Origin: Phytophthora sp. 'mugwort'
Taxonomy: Eukaryota > Oomycota > Peronosporomycetes > Peronosporales > Peronosporaceae
Assembly (NCBI GenBank): GCA_033558025.1
Contig: JAUCEF010000010.1
Span: forward strand, 1,823,001 to 1,887,000
Length of the DNA: 64,000 nt
Reading direction: 5' to 3'
The position numbers were made by a program, and so were the translations under genes. Positions 22,436 through 34,008 of the stretch are shown one piece after another; within the stretch, counting starts at the first letter, position 1, and each line of letters starts with the position of its first letter. The notes beneath the pieces are model-generated. The model was not told the DNA's origin, made no database searches, and was given only the letters and a program-made list of their open reading frames with translations.

Positions 22436-23487
22436 CCATAAACGACTACTATTGAAGCTTTATCATGATCCTAAAACAGGGTATATCGGCAGCAATGCTC
22501 TGTATCAGAAGGTTAAAAACTTGAAAATGTATTCGTCTGAAGGCTGTTAAGGAGTGGTATGCCAAGCAGACTGATATCCAATGCTACAACGGCAAAGCAA
22601 CTCGATTTGACGATTCTAAGATTGCTTCAAGCAATCCCAATAGTTGGCAGGCAGATTTAGCATTTTAGAAAGGAAAGACGATTCTAATGGCTATCAATAT
22701 CAACTCCAGAATTGAATTTGCTAAGATATTAGCGGACAAGCGTTGGAGTAGTGTCTCTAATGGTATTAAATCTCTTGAATCACTTAAAGTTAATATTTTA
22801 ACCACCGACAATGGCTCTGAGTTCATGAATAGGCATGCCCAAGCCTATTTTTTTTCAAAATCAAATCTATCCGTCACTGCAACAACGAACCGGGTGATCA
22901 TGGAAGGATGGGCAAGGTTGAACGATTTAACCGTACGCTTCAGTCGAGATTGATGAAGATAAAGCAACCACTAACGCTCAAGATACTAAGCGATGTCATC
23001 GACAACTATAACAATACTAAGCACACTTCTATGAAAATGACACCGAATGAAGCATCTGGACAGATTATTGAATCTCAATTAGATCATAAAAACAAGAACG
23101 CTATGGATAAGCTTGACAATCGGCTTAAAATTGGAGCTTCTGTGTTATATCGTTTGAAGAAGACGCAATTTGAAAAGGAATCGGCAAGATGGAGCAAGAC
23201 TATATATGAAATAGTTGGCATCAATAGCTATCGAGTTCAAATTAGATCTAAGAATGGACATACACTCTACAAGGCACCAGCTGATATCAAAATTGGTTAA
23301 TGACGCGATAACGAATGCAAATATTACGAATAAACAAATATTCAAGGTTGAGAAGGTTATGGACCATAAGAAACAGCAATAAGGTAAATACAAATATCTC
23401 GTCAAATGGATTGGATATGACGATCTATCCTGGGAACCACAAGATAATCTCCGATTGATCAACAAAACAAGCGATTTACCTTGAGAC
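22436..23487 (+). pseudogene. rve-type integrase with C-terminal chromodomain, broken
   Basis: An N-terminal KLYHDPKTGYIGSNALYQKV leads to a DDE core: WQADLAF...(first Asp), ILTTDNGSEFMN (second Asp), GKMGKVERFNRTLQSRL (Glu), then a long basic C-terminus (IKIG end near 23300). A chromodomain follows in another frame at about 23340-23480: [31 protein letters not shown]. The aromatic cage positions (Y, W, W) are present. Polinton integrases with chromodomains are known; the domain may bias insertion to marked chromatin. A TAA at 23380-23382 and frameshifts near 22550 and 22900 inactivate it. Confidence 0.75.
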
Positions 23488-23501
23488 TGAGTACTGGAAT
23501 T

Positions 23502-25590
23502 CAAAGAGCTCGGCCTGCTGCTGGCACAATTGAACTTGAACTGCTCAATGTCCGCCCATCTTTCTCCAGTCCAATGCTGGATAAGTTTCCGCCAGCACGC
23601 TTGAGCACACGGACAGTCCTAAAAGATGTGCTCCATCGTCTCCTTGGTTCCTTGGCAGACCTGTAACTTGCTGCAGCTGTCGTTTAGCCTCCGCCCGTCG
23701 CGATACAGGTGAGCTGCATCACCGCAATTCTGTAGAACTACCCATAATTGTTACTCCGTTAATTCATTCCGATGAGCCCAGACCTGTTTTGGCGTTTGAT
23801 GCATTACTACCTCCTGCCATCCACTAGTCCGCACTACTGCTTGCAGCCTGTCCAGATACGTGCTCATCTCGCCTCCATCACCTTTGTATCTCTTGAATGG
23901 TTGCTTTTTCAAGGCTGCCACGACATGTTTGTTGGCTACTGTCTCGGGTACCCTCCAGGGGAAACTCTGGCACATTGGATGTGCGTAGAAGACTATCATC
24001 CCGCTGCTCTGATACTTCTGGAGCTTCTTCCTGTTCGTGTCCGTCTCGTGGTTTTCCGCTGTAGACCCTTGGACCGTCCAATGGATCCCGTTACTTGCCT
24101 GTTCCAACGCAATTGTGCTTGATAGGTCGCTCTTCGAGTTACCATCGTGCCGATTCCTTTCCTTTCGCCGGTTATCGCCCAGCGATACTTGTGCAGAAGC
24201 TGCGTTGAATGTCTGAGCCGGAGTTATCTGCTGACCTGGAGGCCAGCCCTACTCGTAGCGTCGGTGAGCCCAATTAGGATCGCTAGTCCCCAGCGTCTAA
24301 GTTTGGTTTGTTGATGCCCTTGTTCCCCCGCAGCCGGTATGCGGAAGGAATACATCAGCTCACTAGTACGCTAAATGCCCAGGTCCGCTATCGTGCAGTC
24401 CTGGATCCTGTCAAACTTCGAGCTGAGCAGCATCCTGCCGTCTTTGTCGATGATCCACGGGATATTAATCCATCGAACGTGGGCTAGAATCGTTCTTCCT
24501 CCTCCAGCATGACGAGCCCCGTCTGCGGCAATGCCCGCAGCAGCTCAAATAGCCATTCATCCTTTCCCGTCCAACTGAGCGCCTCCATTTCAAACTCCTC
24601 CATTTCCTGACTGTACAGCAGGAGTTGTCCATCTGTGCTCACCTTTGTCGGTTGAATCCATTCTCCCATCAGCTGAAGCAGCGTGTTGCCCGGCTTCTGA
24701 CCCTCGTGTTACGCCTCCTTGTTTGATCCTTGTGTGGCGTGATACATGTCTGCATTTTCCCTCTGAACATCCAGGCTCTCCACGCTGCGAAATATGCATC
24801 CTTCCGCTGGATGAGCCACTGCATGGTGTGTTTGACTCTTTGAGTTTTGCATGAGACCTGTATGGAAGCTAGCCCCACTCCACCTGCTTGTCTCGGCCCA
24901 AAGCCTAAGCCTGGGTTCATTTTGTGCCTGGTTGCCTTCGTTGCGGTGGAATGATACCACAGAAATTGCTTTTGCAGATTGCAGAGTTACGAGTTTGCCC
25001 AATTGGGCATGTCGAACACCGCTGCTGTGAAGAGAATTGACGACAGCATGATAACGTTTAATAACGTCACTCGATTGTCGATATTTGTATGTAGCTAGTT
25101 GCGTGGCTGTTGCAAGCCGCCGTTGAATGGATCGGATTCTGCCTGTCCAGTTGACGTCGGTGAGTTTCCCAGTTCCTACGGCATATCCCAGATACCGCAC
25201 GGTTTCACCATGCTGTAGGACCAGGATGCCGCTGTATTCTTTCAGGTCAATTGCTGTGTTGAGAAAGATGAGGGACTCTTCGTCGGTTGCACATGTAGTC
25301 CCGAAAGCCGCCCAAAATTCTCCACTATTTTCATCATTCGAGACACCTGTTGTGCTTGCTGCAGAAACACTGTGCAATCATCGACGAATACTGAGAACTT
25401 GTGAAGCTCCCCATTACCTCCTGGAATCTTGATGCCGGTTACCTCCTTGTCCTGCTTGCTAGACAGCGCCAGGATTTCCGCAGCCAGTATGAATAGTAGC
25501 GGCGCTAAAGGGCAGCCCTGCTGAATTCCGGATAGGACCTCTTGAAGGTCTGACAACAGACTAGCATCTTGGAAACGGTGGAACGGAAGG
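23502..25590 (-). mobile_element. LINE (non-LTR retrotransposon) fragment, 5' truncated
   Basis: Reverse transcriptase motifs are read on the minus strand: [15 protein letters not shown] near 25500-25545 and FVDDCTVFL (the [FY]xDD active site) near 25360-25390. Toward 23570-23690 there is a Cys/His cluster and HIF*DCP pattern typical of the zf-RVT zinc finger at LINE 3' ends. Several frames are involved. It interrupts block B right after the chromodomain. The RT domain is cut off at about 25590. Confidence 0.68.
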
Positions 25591-27085
25591 GGCGCGGAGA
25601 ATGCTACTGTTCCCGCGGAAGGGTTTGCAAACGCGATGGGCACAGCGGTGCACCTGATCAACAGACTAGTCTTTCAAGGAAAGCCTTGGGTGAACACGAT
25701 GCACGTGTATGGTACACTCCGGTACACGGAGCAATGCGATGGAAGCTCGGTCATAGGAGCTTTGGCATGGCTATCGAAGTATGGCATATTTCTTTCGGGA
25801 TATGGGCGCCTCCAAGCTGAAGGTGTCACCGCCGGATATTTGACGGTATATACAACGCGCATTCGTCAAGAGCAAGGAACATTCGTAAATCTCAAGGCCT
25901 CTTATGAGGTAGTGGCACTCCGGAGTATGTTACATCAACTCATTCTCGACGAAGCAGTGAAACCTGTCGATGAACCTCCCCCGGACGTCGAAAAGGCGAT
26001 GTCCAATCCTCGCCCGTCGTCAGGACCCCTACGCTGCCATCACGGACGACGTGTTGCAGCGGGACTGGAACTGACGGAATACGTTCCCACTGAAGGGGTT
26101 TCCAGGCGTGTCGATTGCTGTTTCACTAAGCAAAACGCATTCGCTGGTTGCTGAAGCTGATATGGCTACGATCTGGGCGCTGGCGAAGCGCTAACAGTCC
26201 GAAAGAAATGAAGGTCCCCATCCTGCTGGTTACGAAATCCACGACGGCGTCCATGAGACAGTTTTTTTTAATCATAAGCGTCAACAGCGATCTCGCCATA
26301 AGTTAATCGATACCCAGCATAAACTTCGCCTCAACGAGGCATCAATCTTGAATACAATCTTCAATGTGCTCCGAATGGTGTGCGCCCCAATCATCATGCC
26401 GTCCACACACTTTTATATGTACACGTAGATATTCCGGTCGCTCTTGGCATAGATGTAGCGGGTTACAACACAGCTGTTGAACCCATCTCGAAGGAAGGTG
26501 CCATTGAAGGAATTGCCCATGTACTCGTGGCCTGCTTCAAGCTATATTTTAAGCTGGCACATATGACCCCATATACATTATAACTTGAGATTCCGTGAGG
26601 TATTGGGGCAATTTGCAACCATGTGTAGCCGTTCTAATTTGTATGCGCCGGTCACGCGCGGCCAGCGCTGCTCGGTCGAATCGAATTCATGTTCGCGACG
26701 GCAAAGTATGTAGCACAGATGACAAGGCAAGTTTCTGTTCGAACCCCATCGCAACCGACAATTGAGATACCCAATGATATGGGTAACCACACCACATGGA
26801 GCGAGTATGCACGAACCGCTCGGGCGTAAGAAAACATCTCCGACTCTATTGTCCGACGCCATACTGCTGCTTCATCACAATAGCTTCTGCACATCGATTC
26901 GGTGCGTCTGGAATATCGTCTATGCTGACAGAATATGTCGAATACCCGACTCAGCGATCAAGCCGTCCTCATTAATCCGAGTACGAATACGAACGTCAAC
27001 GACTTCATTGCTTTCTGGCAACTTTGCGGATGGGAGTGAGAACACCTGTAGATTATTTCAGCAAATCAGATCACCCCAATGGAAT
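25591..27085. other. GC-richer non-viral segment between integrase and helicase
   Basis: The composition resembles host DNA rather than the AT-rich viral genes. One plus ORF (25636-26154, 172 codons) is open but shows no recognisable domain. The end of the segment is marked by an abrupt return to AT-rich sequence near 27085. The heptamer tggaatt occurs at 23495-23501 and 27080-27086, flanking LINE plus this segment, and could be a target duplication or chance. Confidence 0.35.
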
Positions 27086-27190
27086 TAGTTAAACATTTCT
27101 GACAATTATATTCCTCAATATATAGAAACTAAATAACAGTGAGTTCATCTCTTTTGAGCGATACAGAATAAATATATAGAAATAGTAACA

Positions 27191-29700
27191 ATGTACAAGT
27201 ACATTTTCCCAGAGAACCAGCCAAAGGCGAACCAACAGTGCGGCTAAAAGGCGATTGGTGCCGACATCACGCGAAATATCAGTCTGCAGTTGATGAACCT
27301 GTAGTTGATAAACCTGCGGTTGATGAACCTATAGTTGATGAACCAGTACTCGAAATAACAACACCAAGTAGCTCTTATACTACTACTGATATTGTTTTAG
27401 AGCCAACGATGGCTGACACTATTGAAGAAATTTACGGCGAGCATTGCATTCAGCACATCAAGTCTGCTGATAAATACAATCAGCCCATGTTGGGAGATTC
27501 ACGGGTATTGTCACCAAGTGATTGGATCAAGTCGAAGGTGCACGCAGTTCGCGATTCCATCGACTATAAGTACAGTGATCATGTCATATCAGACTTTGCA
27601 AAAGACGGATACACGTATATTTTGCAATATTAATTCGATGAGCTCGATAAATCGCAGATTCTTGACAACTTCTTCTTTAAGTCCAGTGAAGATCGTGAAT
27701 CATTTGAACAAACAAACATTGAATGCGGTGTGAGATACTTCCCTGCAAAATTAAATCCTACAGTGAGATTGTATCACTTATGCATGATGATTCAAAATGA
27801 TTGGTAGTACAATAACCAAAACTTGTGGAATCTGGCCGGATTCTTTGCTCGTCAACCTCATTCTGATTGGTATTCTTTGCTCGTCAACCTCATTCTGATT
27901 GGTATTTCAGAATGAGGTTGACGAGCAAAGAATCCGGCCAGATTCCACAAGTTTTGGTTATTGTACTACCAATCATTTGCGTGCTCAGACAAAAAAATTG
28001 ACCGTTTTCAACAAGAGGTTTCCTACAAAAGAACTTGATGGTTGGTTTGACTCGAAGTATCATCTATCATTGAACGAAGGCAAACTGTAAAGGATTGCTG
28101 CTGGCTGTGATTCTGTCGCATTCAAGCAATGAAAGGACTAATATGAAGTCAAGGAGCCAAGCAAAATACTCCAAGTTGTTTGAGCTATCTACACTTGATC
28201 AAGACTTTAAATTGACATTCAAATCTGACCGGAAGTTGGCAACGCTAACACAGCTGGTGAATTAACGGGCCGAACAATTGAAGACATGCGTTTAGCTATG
28301 GTTGATACATCATTTGTGATCGATGAGCTTGAGCATTGGACGGAGAGGTATCTCGTGATAGAGAACAAGCCAAATCGTGACTTTGATCTAAATTGCAGTA
28401 CTTTCGAGAAGATGTTGAACCTACAAACTTCGAGTCTCGTCATTTACTGAAACGTTTCGTGCTCTACTTCATTCACGAGTGCTATATCTTCGAAGGCTCA
28501 GATGTTACCTACTACAAGCGTAAGCAAACGGAGGCGATAATTCTGTGATCAACGCATATGATTCAAAATAACTTTTTCAAGGTGGAAATCCAGTACACTG
28601 AAAACAAGAAGCCACATTCAACCGAGCTATATTTAATCTCTTGAATTCGATTCCATTCCACAAGTTTGAAAATAGTGTCTGCAAATGGAAACACGATCCA
28701 AATGATATGGAGACATTCAGCTTAGCAAATCCACTGCTAGCAAAGGATCTTCATGAAGAAATTACCGAATCTGACTTGCACCCAGTAGAGTCGACTACCT
28801 GGAACGTATCATTTGCTTCAAAGATTCTAAGAGGTACCAGCGGTTGATAGAGTATATCGGTAGCATTTGCCACTATCCAGACGACAAGAACATGCTCGTG
28901 TTATATTCAATGGAGAAGCAATCGGCAAGTCGAACTTCTTCAAGCTCCTTACGAGTCTTTTGGGAGCGGCAAATACTCACATGTCTCAGCATCTCACCAA
29001 TATGTCTGGAGAGCGTGGATCACCGCAACTTCGTCAAAACCAATTGTGCTGGTTTGAGGAATGTGCTGGCGACAAGCGCTCATTTCGTAACTGCCTTGAG
29101 CGAATGAAGTCTGCAATCACTGATTCCGTTCAATTTAGTCAAAACCTTTACCATGAAGAAGAAGTACACAGCCACATCACTGAATTTATTGGTGCTTCTA
29201 ATAACTCATCGGCATCGTCGAAAACAAGATGACAGTTTTCGATGTGAATCCGGCGGAACAGCACAACAAGGTCTATTATAGAGAGCTGATTGATGATATG
29301 ATCAAAACTGCGAATGAGATGAGCAGATTCTACACATATTTGAAGAAGTTTGCCAACTCAAACCAAAATCGTTCTTTCGAACTAAGATTTATGATGCAAT
29401 GACAACTGCTAGCAACGAGAGCATTGTCAATTATGTCAATGATCTTAACCAAACGAGACTAGATGGAATCCTAGGTACTGAAGTTAAAGTCGACAACGAG
29501 TCAAATTCCGAGTGGAGAGAGATATTATGTATCAGCACTATCAAAGGTTGTGTGATAAATCTGATGAAGCCCCTGATAAGCGCTTGAAATTTTGTGAGGG
29601 GATCTCGAAGTTGGACAAACGTGTCATATTCTAGCGATTCAAAGAAAATGGAACCACTCCTTATGGATTCTTCTTTCCCATTAATTTTAATACATTCTAA
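27191..29700 (+). pseudogene. SF3 (D5-like) primase-helicase, broken
   Basis: ATG 27191 begins MYKYIFPENQPK. A run of VDEPVVDKPAVDEPIVDEP repeats sits at 27290-27350, then a helical region. The SF3 core is at 28850-29230: Walker A NGEAIGKSN (28906-28932), LCWFEECAGDK as Walker B, and IGASNNSS as motif C with Asn. The P-loop is one residue shorter than GxxxxGKS. A C-terminal segment to 29700 ends TPYGFFFPINFNTF. Stops include 27631-27633 (TAA), 28130-28132 (TGA), 28139-28141 (TAA) and one near 29633, plus frameshifts and the palindrome at 27795-27978. It would unwind DNA with the neighbouring PolB. Confidence 0.68.
27795..27978. repeat. 72-bp perfect inverted repeat with 40-nt centre
   Basis: Arms 27795-27866 and 27907-27978 are exact reverse complements by eye. 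The centre contains a further direct copy of the inner part of the left arm (ctttgctcgtcaacctcat). The structure lies inside the helicase gene, so it duplicates coding sequence in inverted form. Confidence 0.92.
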
Positions 29701-29740
29701 TCCTCAAAAGAATGGTCACTCTAAACGCACTTCGTGATAG

Positions 29741-30270
29741 TCAAGAATCGGTGATCACTTGTGAATGATTGTTTTTTTTTAAAGATAAGGTAGATTTGCA
29801 CCTATTCAAGCCGAAATGACCCCCCCCCCTCCCCTTCATGCGTCGCGTGCAACGTGGTTCGGCCATCCCAATGCCAGTCAGTGTTTTTTTGCAAACATCG
29901 CGATAATTTCTCCCGTTTCCGGGGTTGCAATCAGCAACCGTATCCAATATAGAACCAGCGATTGGCTTCCTGTTGTCTTTCAGGAAATTCCAAGCATGAC
30001 TACCAACAGTATTGATTCCATTCCACAAATCCCCCCAAAATCCACTGCCACTTAACCCAGATTGGTGCGTTCTCAATACTTCGCCGTGTGTCATATGGAG
30101 AGTAGTTCCTTTACTCGATTCATACGCTTTGACTAGCTTTTTGTAATTTTCGGGGTGGAATAATGGGCATGACCAGAATTAAGCTGTGAATGCGTAAATC
30201 GAACAGTATTTCCATGCAAAACATTTACGGCCTGCACGTGACTAAGGTTGACACGAAACTCTTTATACAT
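29741..30270 (-). pseudogene. Basic minor virion protein (copy B)
   Basis: ATG 30270 gives MYKEFRVNLSHVQAVN..., a His/Asn-rich stretch with HSQLNSGHAHYSTP, then after a frameshift near 30145 YKKLVKAYESSKGTTLHM and LSGSGFWGDLWNGIN, followed by a basic Arg/Gly tail. The layout parallels the block A gene at 4565-5277 (LSGSGATL...SIWGKIWGGIKNG). It is convergent with the helicase gene. Role inferred from context as a capsid-interior or pVI/pX-like protein; no biochemical motif. Confidence 0.55.
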
Positions 30271-30999
30271 TGTTATATATAAGCACAAAATAAAAATATG
30301 TCAAAAAGCTTAAATCTAAAACCCAAAATCTAGATGAACTGTAACAAATAATTCTTCGTGATCTCGAAATGAGCAATGAAGCTCTCCAAAGCAACAAGGG
30401 ACCTGTATTTTGGAGGCAGCTGCTCAGATTATACAAATCTGGTAAAGCGATTTTGCAATGGGATCCATAAGAATTCATGACTCGCATCCAATATTAAAAT
30501 AAGTACGACGATGCAATTTTCAAAAAGTATTTAGCGTGCAAAATTCTGATATGATCGCCTTATTAATGCGTCTCTATAAGAGCAAGGAAAGTCTAATACT
30601 GACTCCAAACATACTCTGTAAGATGGTTAAGAATCGATTTCGCGGCGCATTTGGATATTATAATGCGGTAAGAAAAAAACTCAGTAAGCAAAACAAGTCC
30701 GAGAAATTGGATAATGAGCTTACGTCCGAAAAAAGACGAAGAAATATATTAGCTACCAGGAACTGATGTCTGTCCCTCAGAAAGTCAAGAAGATTATCAT
30801 GGATAAATACGGCGAAGTTTTTAATAATGAGTTGAGTAAACTAACAATAGCGAAGCGCCCTGCGTATCTACGCTTGTCTTTGATTATATCACTCTATATC
30901 TCAACCTTCAATATCCTCTGCGCCTCGTATGGCCATCAGTCATTTGCGAACAGTTGGCGACGGTAAATACATTCAAGGAACCAAGCTTTACGGACAACT

Positions 31000-32734
31000 C
31001 ACAGTTGTAGAACCACATCGGGCCGGGGCATGACCTGATGTTCTTACAAACTGAACACGAATTAGTGACACACAATTTTTTTATTCAAGTAGTAAGTTAT
31101 TTTCTGCTGTTGCAAATTACCAAGAAGGAGTTTTTTACTGGCACTAATGATGTCGTTGAGCCCCTGGCACTCAATTTCATTGGCAAACGCATAAGTTGAC
31201 AACTGGATACATGCATTGAGTGCGTCGCGATGCGACATAGGTTGATTCTCATCGTCCTCGTCTTCGATCGGGTCAAAGACATCCAGATCTTGATCATCTG
31301 GTTCCCATTCCGGGCAGACGCTGTCGCATTCCAGATAGTCTTCAGCAGGCATGGGATCAGCGAATGACAGCTTGCCGATCAGCGCGTCCAACTCAGACGA
31401 ATCACAGATGCCCTTCGGTTCGTTCAGCTGCTTCAAAGCACACACAGTCGCAGGTTGGATGATCCCAGTATGTGCCCAACAATTCCGAATAGTAGACGGA
31501 TTGACAGCGTTCCAAGCCTGAACAATCATGCGAATCGCTGTCAACAAGTCGATTTTGGTGCAGGCGTCGGCAGTGATTTGATCGAGTGTCCACTGCACAA
31601 AGGCGCAACGGTAATGCAGTTTAAAATTCTTGATAATACCCGCATCCATTGGTTGCAAGTAGGATGTGGTATTGGCAGGTAGGAAGTGTACACGAATGTT
31701 TGCGAGCTCGATGTCAACGTGGCACGGTGCATTATCAATGAGAAGCAGCACCTTCCGTCCATGCATCTTCAAGTTCACCAATTTCAACCAATCAGTGAAG
31801 AACACGGCAGTCATCCACGCTTTTTTATTGGCCAAAAATTGAACTGATAGCTTTGACTTGTCCACGCCCTTAAAACACCGAGGATTGAGGTACCGATGAA
31901 TCACAAGTGGCTCAAGCTTCTCGCTCCCGTCCATGTTGCAACACAAAGCAACGGTGATGCGAGCTTTGTCCTTCTTGTGACCGGCAATCGGCCGTGTTGC
32001 AAGCGTTTGGTTAGGCTCCATGCGAAAAAATAGGCCCGTTTCGTCCATATTATAGACATCTCGTGGCTCATACTCATCCAACAGGTCCATCAACTCTTTC
32101 CGTTGTGCCTCAAGCTCATGCACAGCAACACTTGCAGCCTTCATGCATTCGATGAGACTTGATGCCATGGCGCTGTTTGAACCTCGTCACCCACGACGAG
32201 GACACGGATTGGTCGAGACCAAGCAGTTCGTTCGCTTTCGTCCAGATGATGGCGTCACTGATGCATACGCGGGCTTGGACCGACACAAACCATTCGAACA
32301 ATTGCTTCTCCATCGCTTCAAACCGACCAGCTTGCTTGCGTTTTGCCTGCGGATTGGCGTGATTGTCTTGCTTGGTACGAAGAATCTTGCTGATTGTCGA
32401 GCGTTTGACATGCTTCCCCAGCGTGCGAAGAGCCCAATCACTCAATGCCTGTTGCGTCAGGTCTGAATTGGCCTCGTGGTGGGCTCTGATCTTGTTCTTT
32501 TCGTCTATCGTGAGGCAAATGCGGGACGGCATGTTGGAAATCCAAGAATGAAGCGCAGTAGTCGGTTAAAATCATCAAAATCCACTGACGACCAGTCATT
32601 TTGTGCTCCTGTGTTCCTGTGTTATATAACTGTGAGATAACAATTTTATCTTGATTTCACCATTGGCATTTCTGTTCCTTGAACCGATGTACGACAACTC
32701 GATTTGTGCCTCATCTGTAAGTCACACAACTGTG
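31000..32734 (-). mobile_element. Tigger/pogo-like DNA transposon inserted in the YR-like gene
   Basis: The transposase is followed on both sides by short inverted ends: gacaactcacagttgt (30993-31008) and its exact reverse complement at 32726-32741. The shared motif is itself nearly palindromic, so exact ends are uncertain by a few bases and no TA duplication is obvious. The YR-like coding sequence resumes directly outside. Confidence 0.7.
31062..32532 (-). pseudogene. Tigger/pogo-like DDE transposase with one frameshift
   Basis: ATG 32532 gives an N-terminal HTH/CENP-B-type DNA-binding region (LTQQALSDWALRTLGKHVKR...; second HTH with SSSWVTRFKQRHGIKS). A single frameshift near 32150 joins it to a 368-codon DDE domain with YNMDETGLFF (first Asp), VLLLIDNAPCH (second Asp) and NTTSYLQPMDAGIIKNF (third Asp), plus an acidic C-terminal tail (FDPIEDEDDENQ). 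All three catalytic acids are present. Apart from the shift it is nearly intact, so the insertion is much younger than the decay of the viral host gene. Confidence 0.85.
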
Positions 32735-33344
32735 AGTTGTCTGTATTTTGAACAACCTCAAGAGTGTTCGGCTGATGGGCTCTCAAATTATCGAACTAGA
32801 TGGATTCACAATGAACATCATTGCTCGATTTCTTCACTTCCTGTCAGACTCTCTCGGCCAAAATCCAACAAAACTTCTTTGGCGCGTTTATAACAATACT
32901 CCAGGTGAACACAATAGCAACTCTGGATTCAGTTCAACACTATCAAAGCTCTCTGTGAAATACAACGGAAAAAGCCAATTAGCATGAATATGATCCGTCA
33001 TATGGTTATATCGCATCTTATCCAATCGCCCACGTATGCAAAGCTAACAAATAGAGAGACACATGACATTCACGCTAAGCTACTTCATAGCACGTTTGCT
33101 GCCAATACTAGCTACAAAAAGATTGCAAATAGATTTACATCATCAAAGGATATCGATGGCGCTCCTGACTTCTCATCTGAGTCAGCACCTCAACCTCAAT
33201 CGCCTGCAAAGGCTAAACCACGCTCTAAAGCGCGTAGGAGCGCATATTCCATGGAGATCTTAAACCATCTGGAAGTGATAAGACGCTAGAAATTGAAGTA
33301 TTTGACAAGTAATATGAACACACCTAATATATAGAGCAAATCAC

Positions 33345-33720
33345 AATCAATTGACATCCAAACGTGGTTCACATCTTATGAGTTTCAACGGATTGCATGC
33401 GCGTCAAAGAAGCAGGTAAACAAATGTAAATCTAAAGACTATGCTCGTCTCCCATGCTTTTGTTGATTGCGGCATATGATTGAAGATGAGAAGAGCATTG
33501 ATAAGCATCTCTTCGGTCTTCTCGACGAGCGAGAGCAAGAGTTATGAGATACTGCTTGAGTAAGTGTCATATCAAGTCACGAGAATGTGATTCGGCTTAC
33601 AATGAGCAACTAGATAGTGTTGTAAAACGCCTGAAAATGCTGCAAGCTGTATGAGAAGGGTGTATTCTCGAGCAACTATTACACTCAATTTTAGCGTCTG
33701 ATGAAGCTCTCTTAGAGTCG
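33345..33720 (+). pseudogene. Unrecognised viral-composition frame fragments
   Basis: AT-rich, with a mostly readable frame (QTWFTSYEFQRIACASKK..., MIEDEKSIDKHLFGLLDERE) broken by three stops. It is charged and helical; no motif is recognised. Probably a remnant of another viral gene downstream of the YR-like protein. Confidence 0.3.
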
Positions 33721-33811
33721 CGCTTGAACGTAAGCAATTTGCTGGTATCAATGTCCTCTGGCTTCTTTGCCTTTTTTTCTCTTTCGCGAGTTGACTAACG
33801 TTAATCTTTTC

Positions 33812-34003
33812 TTATTGTTTGGTAATAGTTTCGATATTAGTAGAACCATGGTCATTCTTAGCATGTACTAATGGCTTGACAGTTCCAGATGTTACGCCAT
33901 GTCCGTCGATATCCATCGGCTGCGCCATCATCTGCTGGCGAATTTTTTTACGTCCGTGCATTTTCTTTAATAGTTTATATATAAGCAAATCTGAGTTTTC
34001 CAA
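33812..34003 (-). CDS. Small unknown ORF, 63 codons
   Basis: ATG 34003, basic N-terminal half (LLKKMHGRKKIRQQMM), then a His/Gly-rich tail. It is divergent from the virion protein fragment starting at 34009. It may be the start of a broken viral gene. No family recognised. Confidence 0.3.
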   Translation of the reverse strand: MENSDLLIYKLLKKMHGRKKIRQQMMAQPMDIDGHGVTSGTVKPLVHAKNDHGSTNIETITKQ

Positions 34004-34008
34004 TTCTG

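Larger units (their letters stand above)
30363..33289 (+). pseudogene. Tyrosine-recombinase-like protein, split by a Tigger transposon
   Basis: The 5' part (30363-30999) has a helical core-binding-like domain (LYKSGKAILQ..., YYNAVRKKLSKQNKSEKLDN) and ends with ITLYLNLQYPLRLVWPSVI, a pattern like the 'LY.l.PPLR.dw' entry to viral YR-like domains. After the transposon (32735 on) come LKSVRLMGSQIIEL, then YNNTPGEHNSNSGFSSTLSK and NMIRHMVISHLI (an RH box) with LLHSTFAANTSYKK, where the final Tyr fits the nucleophile position. A Pro/Lys/Arg-rich tail follows to 33289. Frames shift several times. It is a second recombinase in the same element as the rve integrase. Confidence 0.55.

Noticed and set aside
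5369..29640. Alternative genetic code with TAA/TAG read as glutamine
   Set aside because: TAA and TAG also end frames at natural C-termini (major capsid TAG at 8067, penton-like TAA at 4485), TGA stops occur too, and frameshifts are present throughout, so decay explains the stops better.
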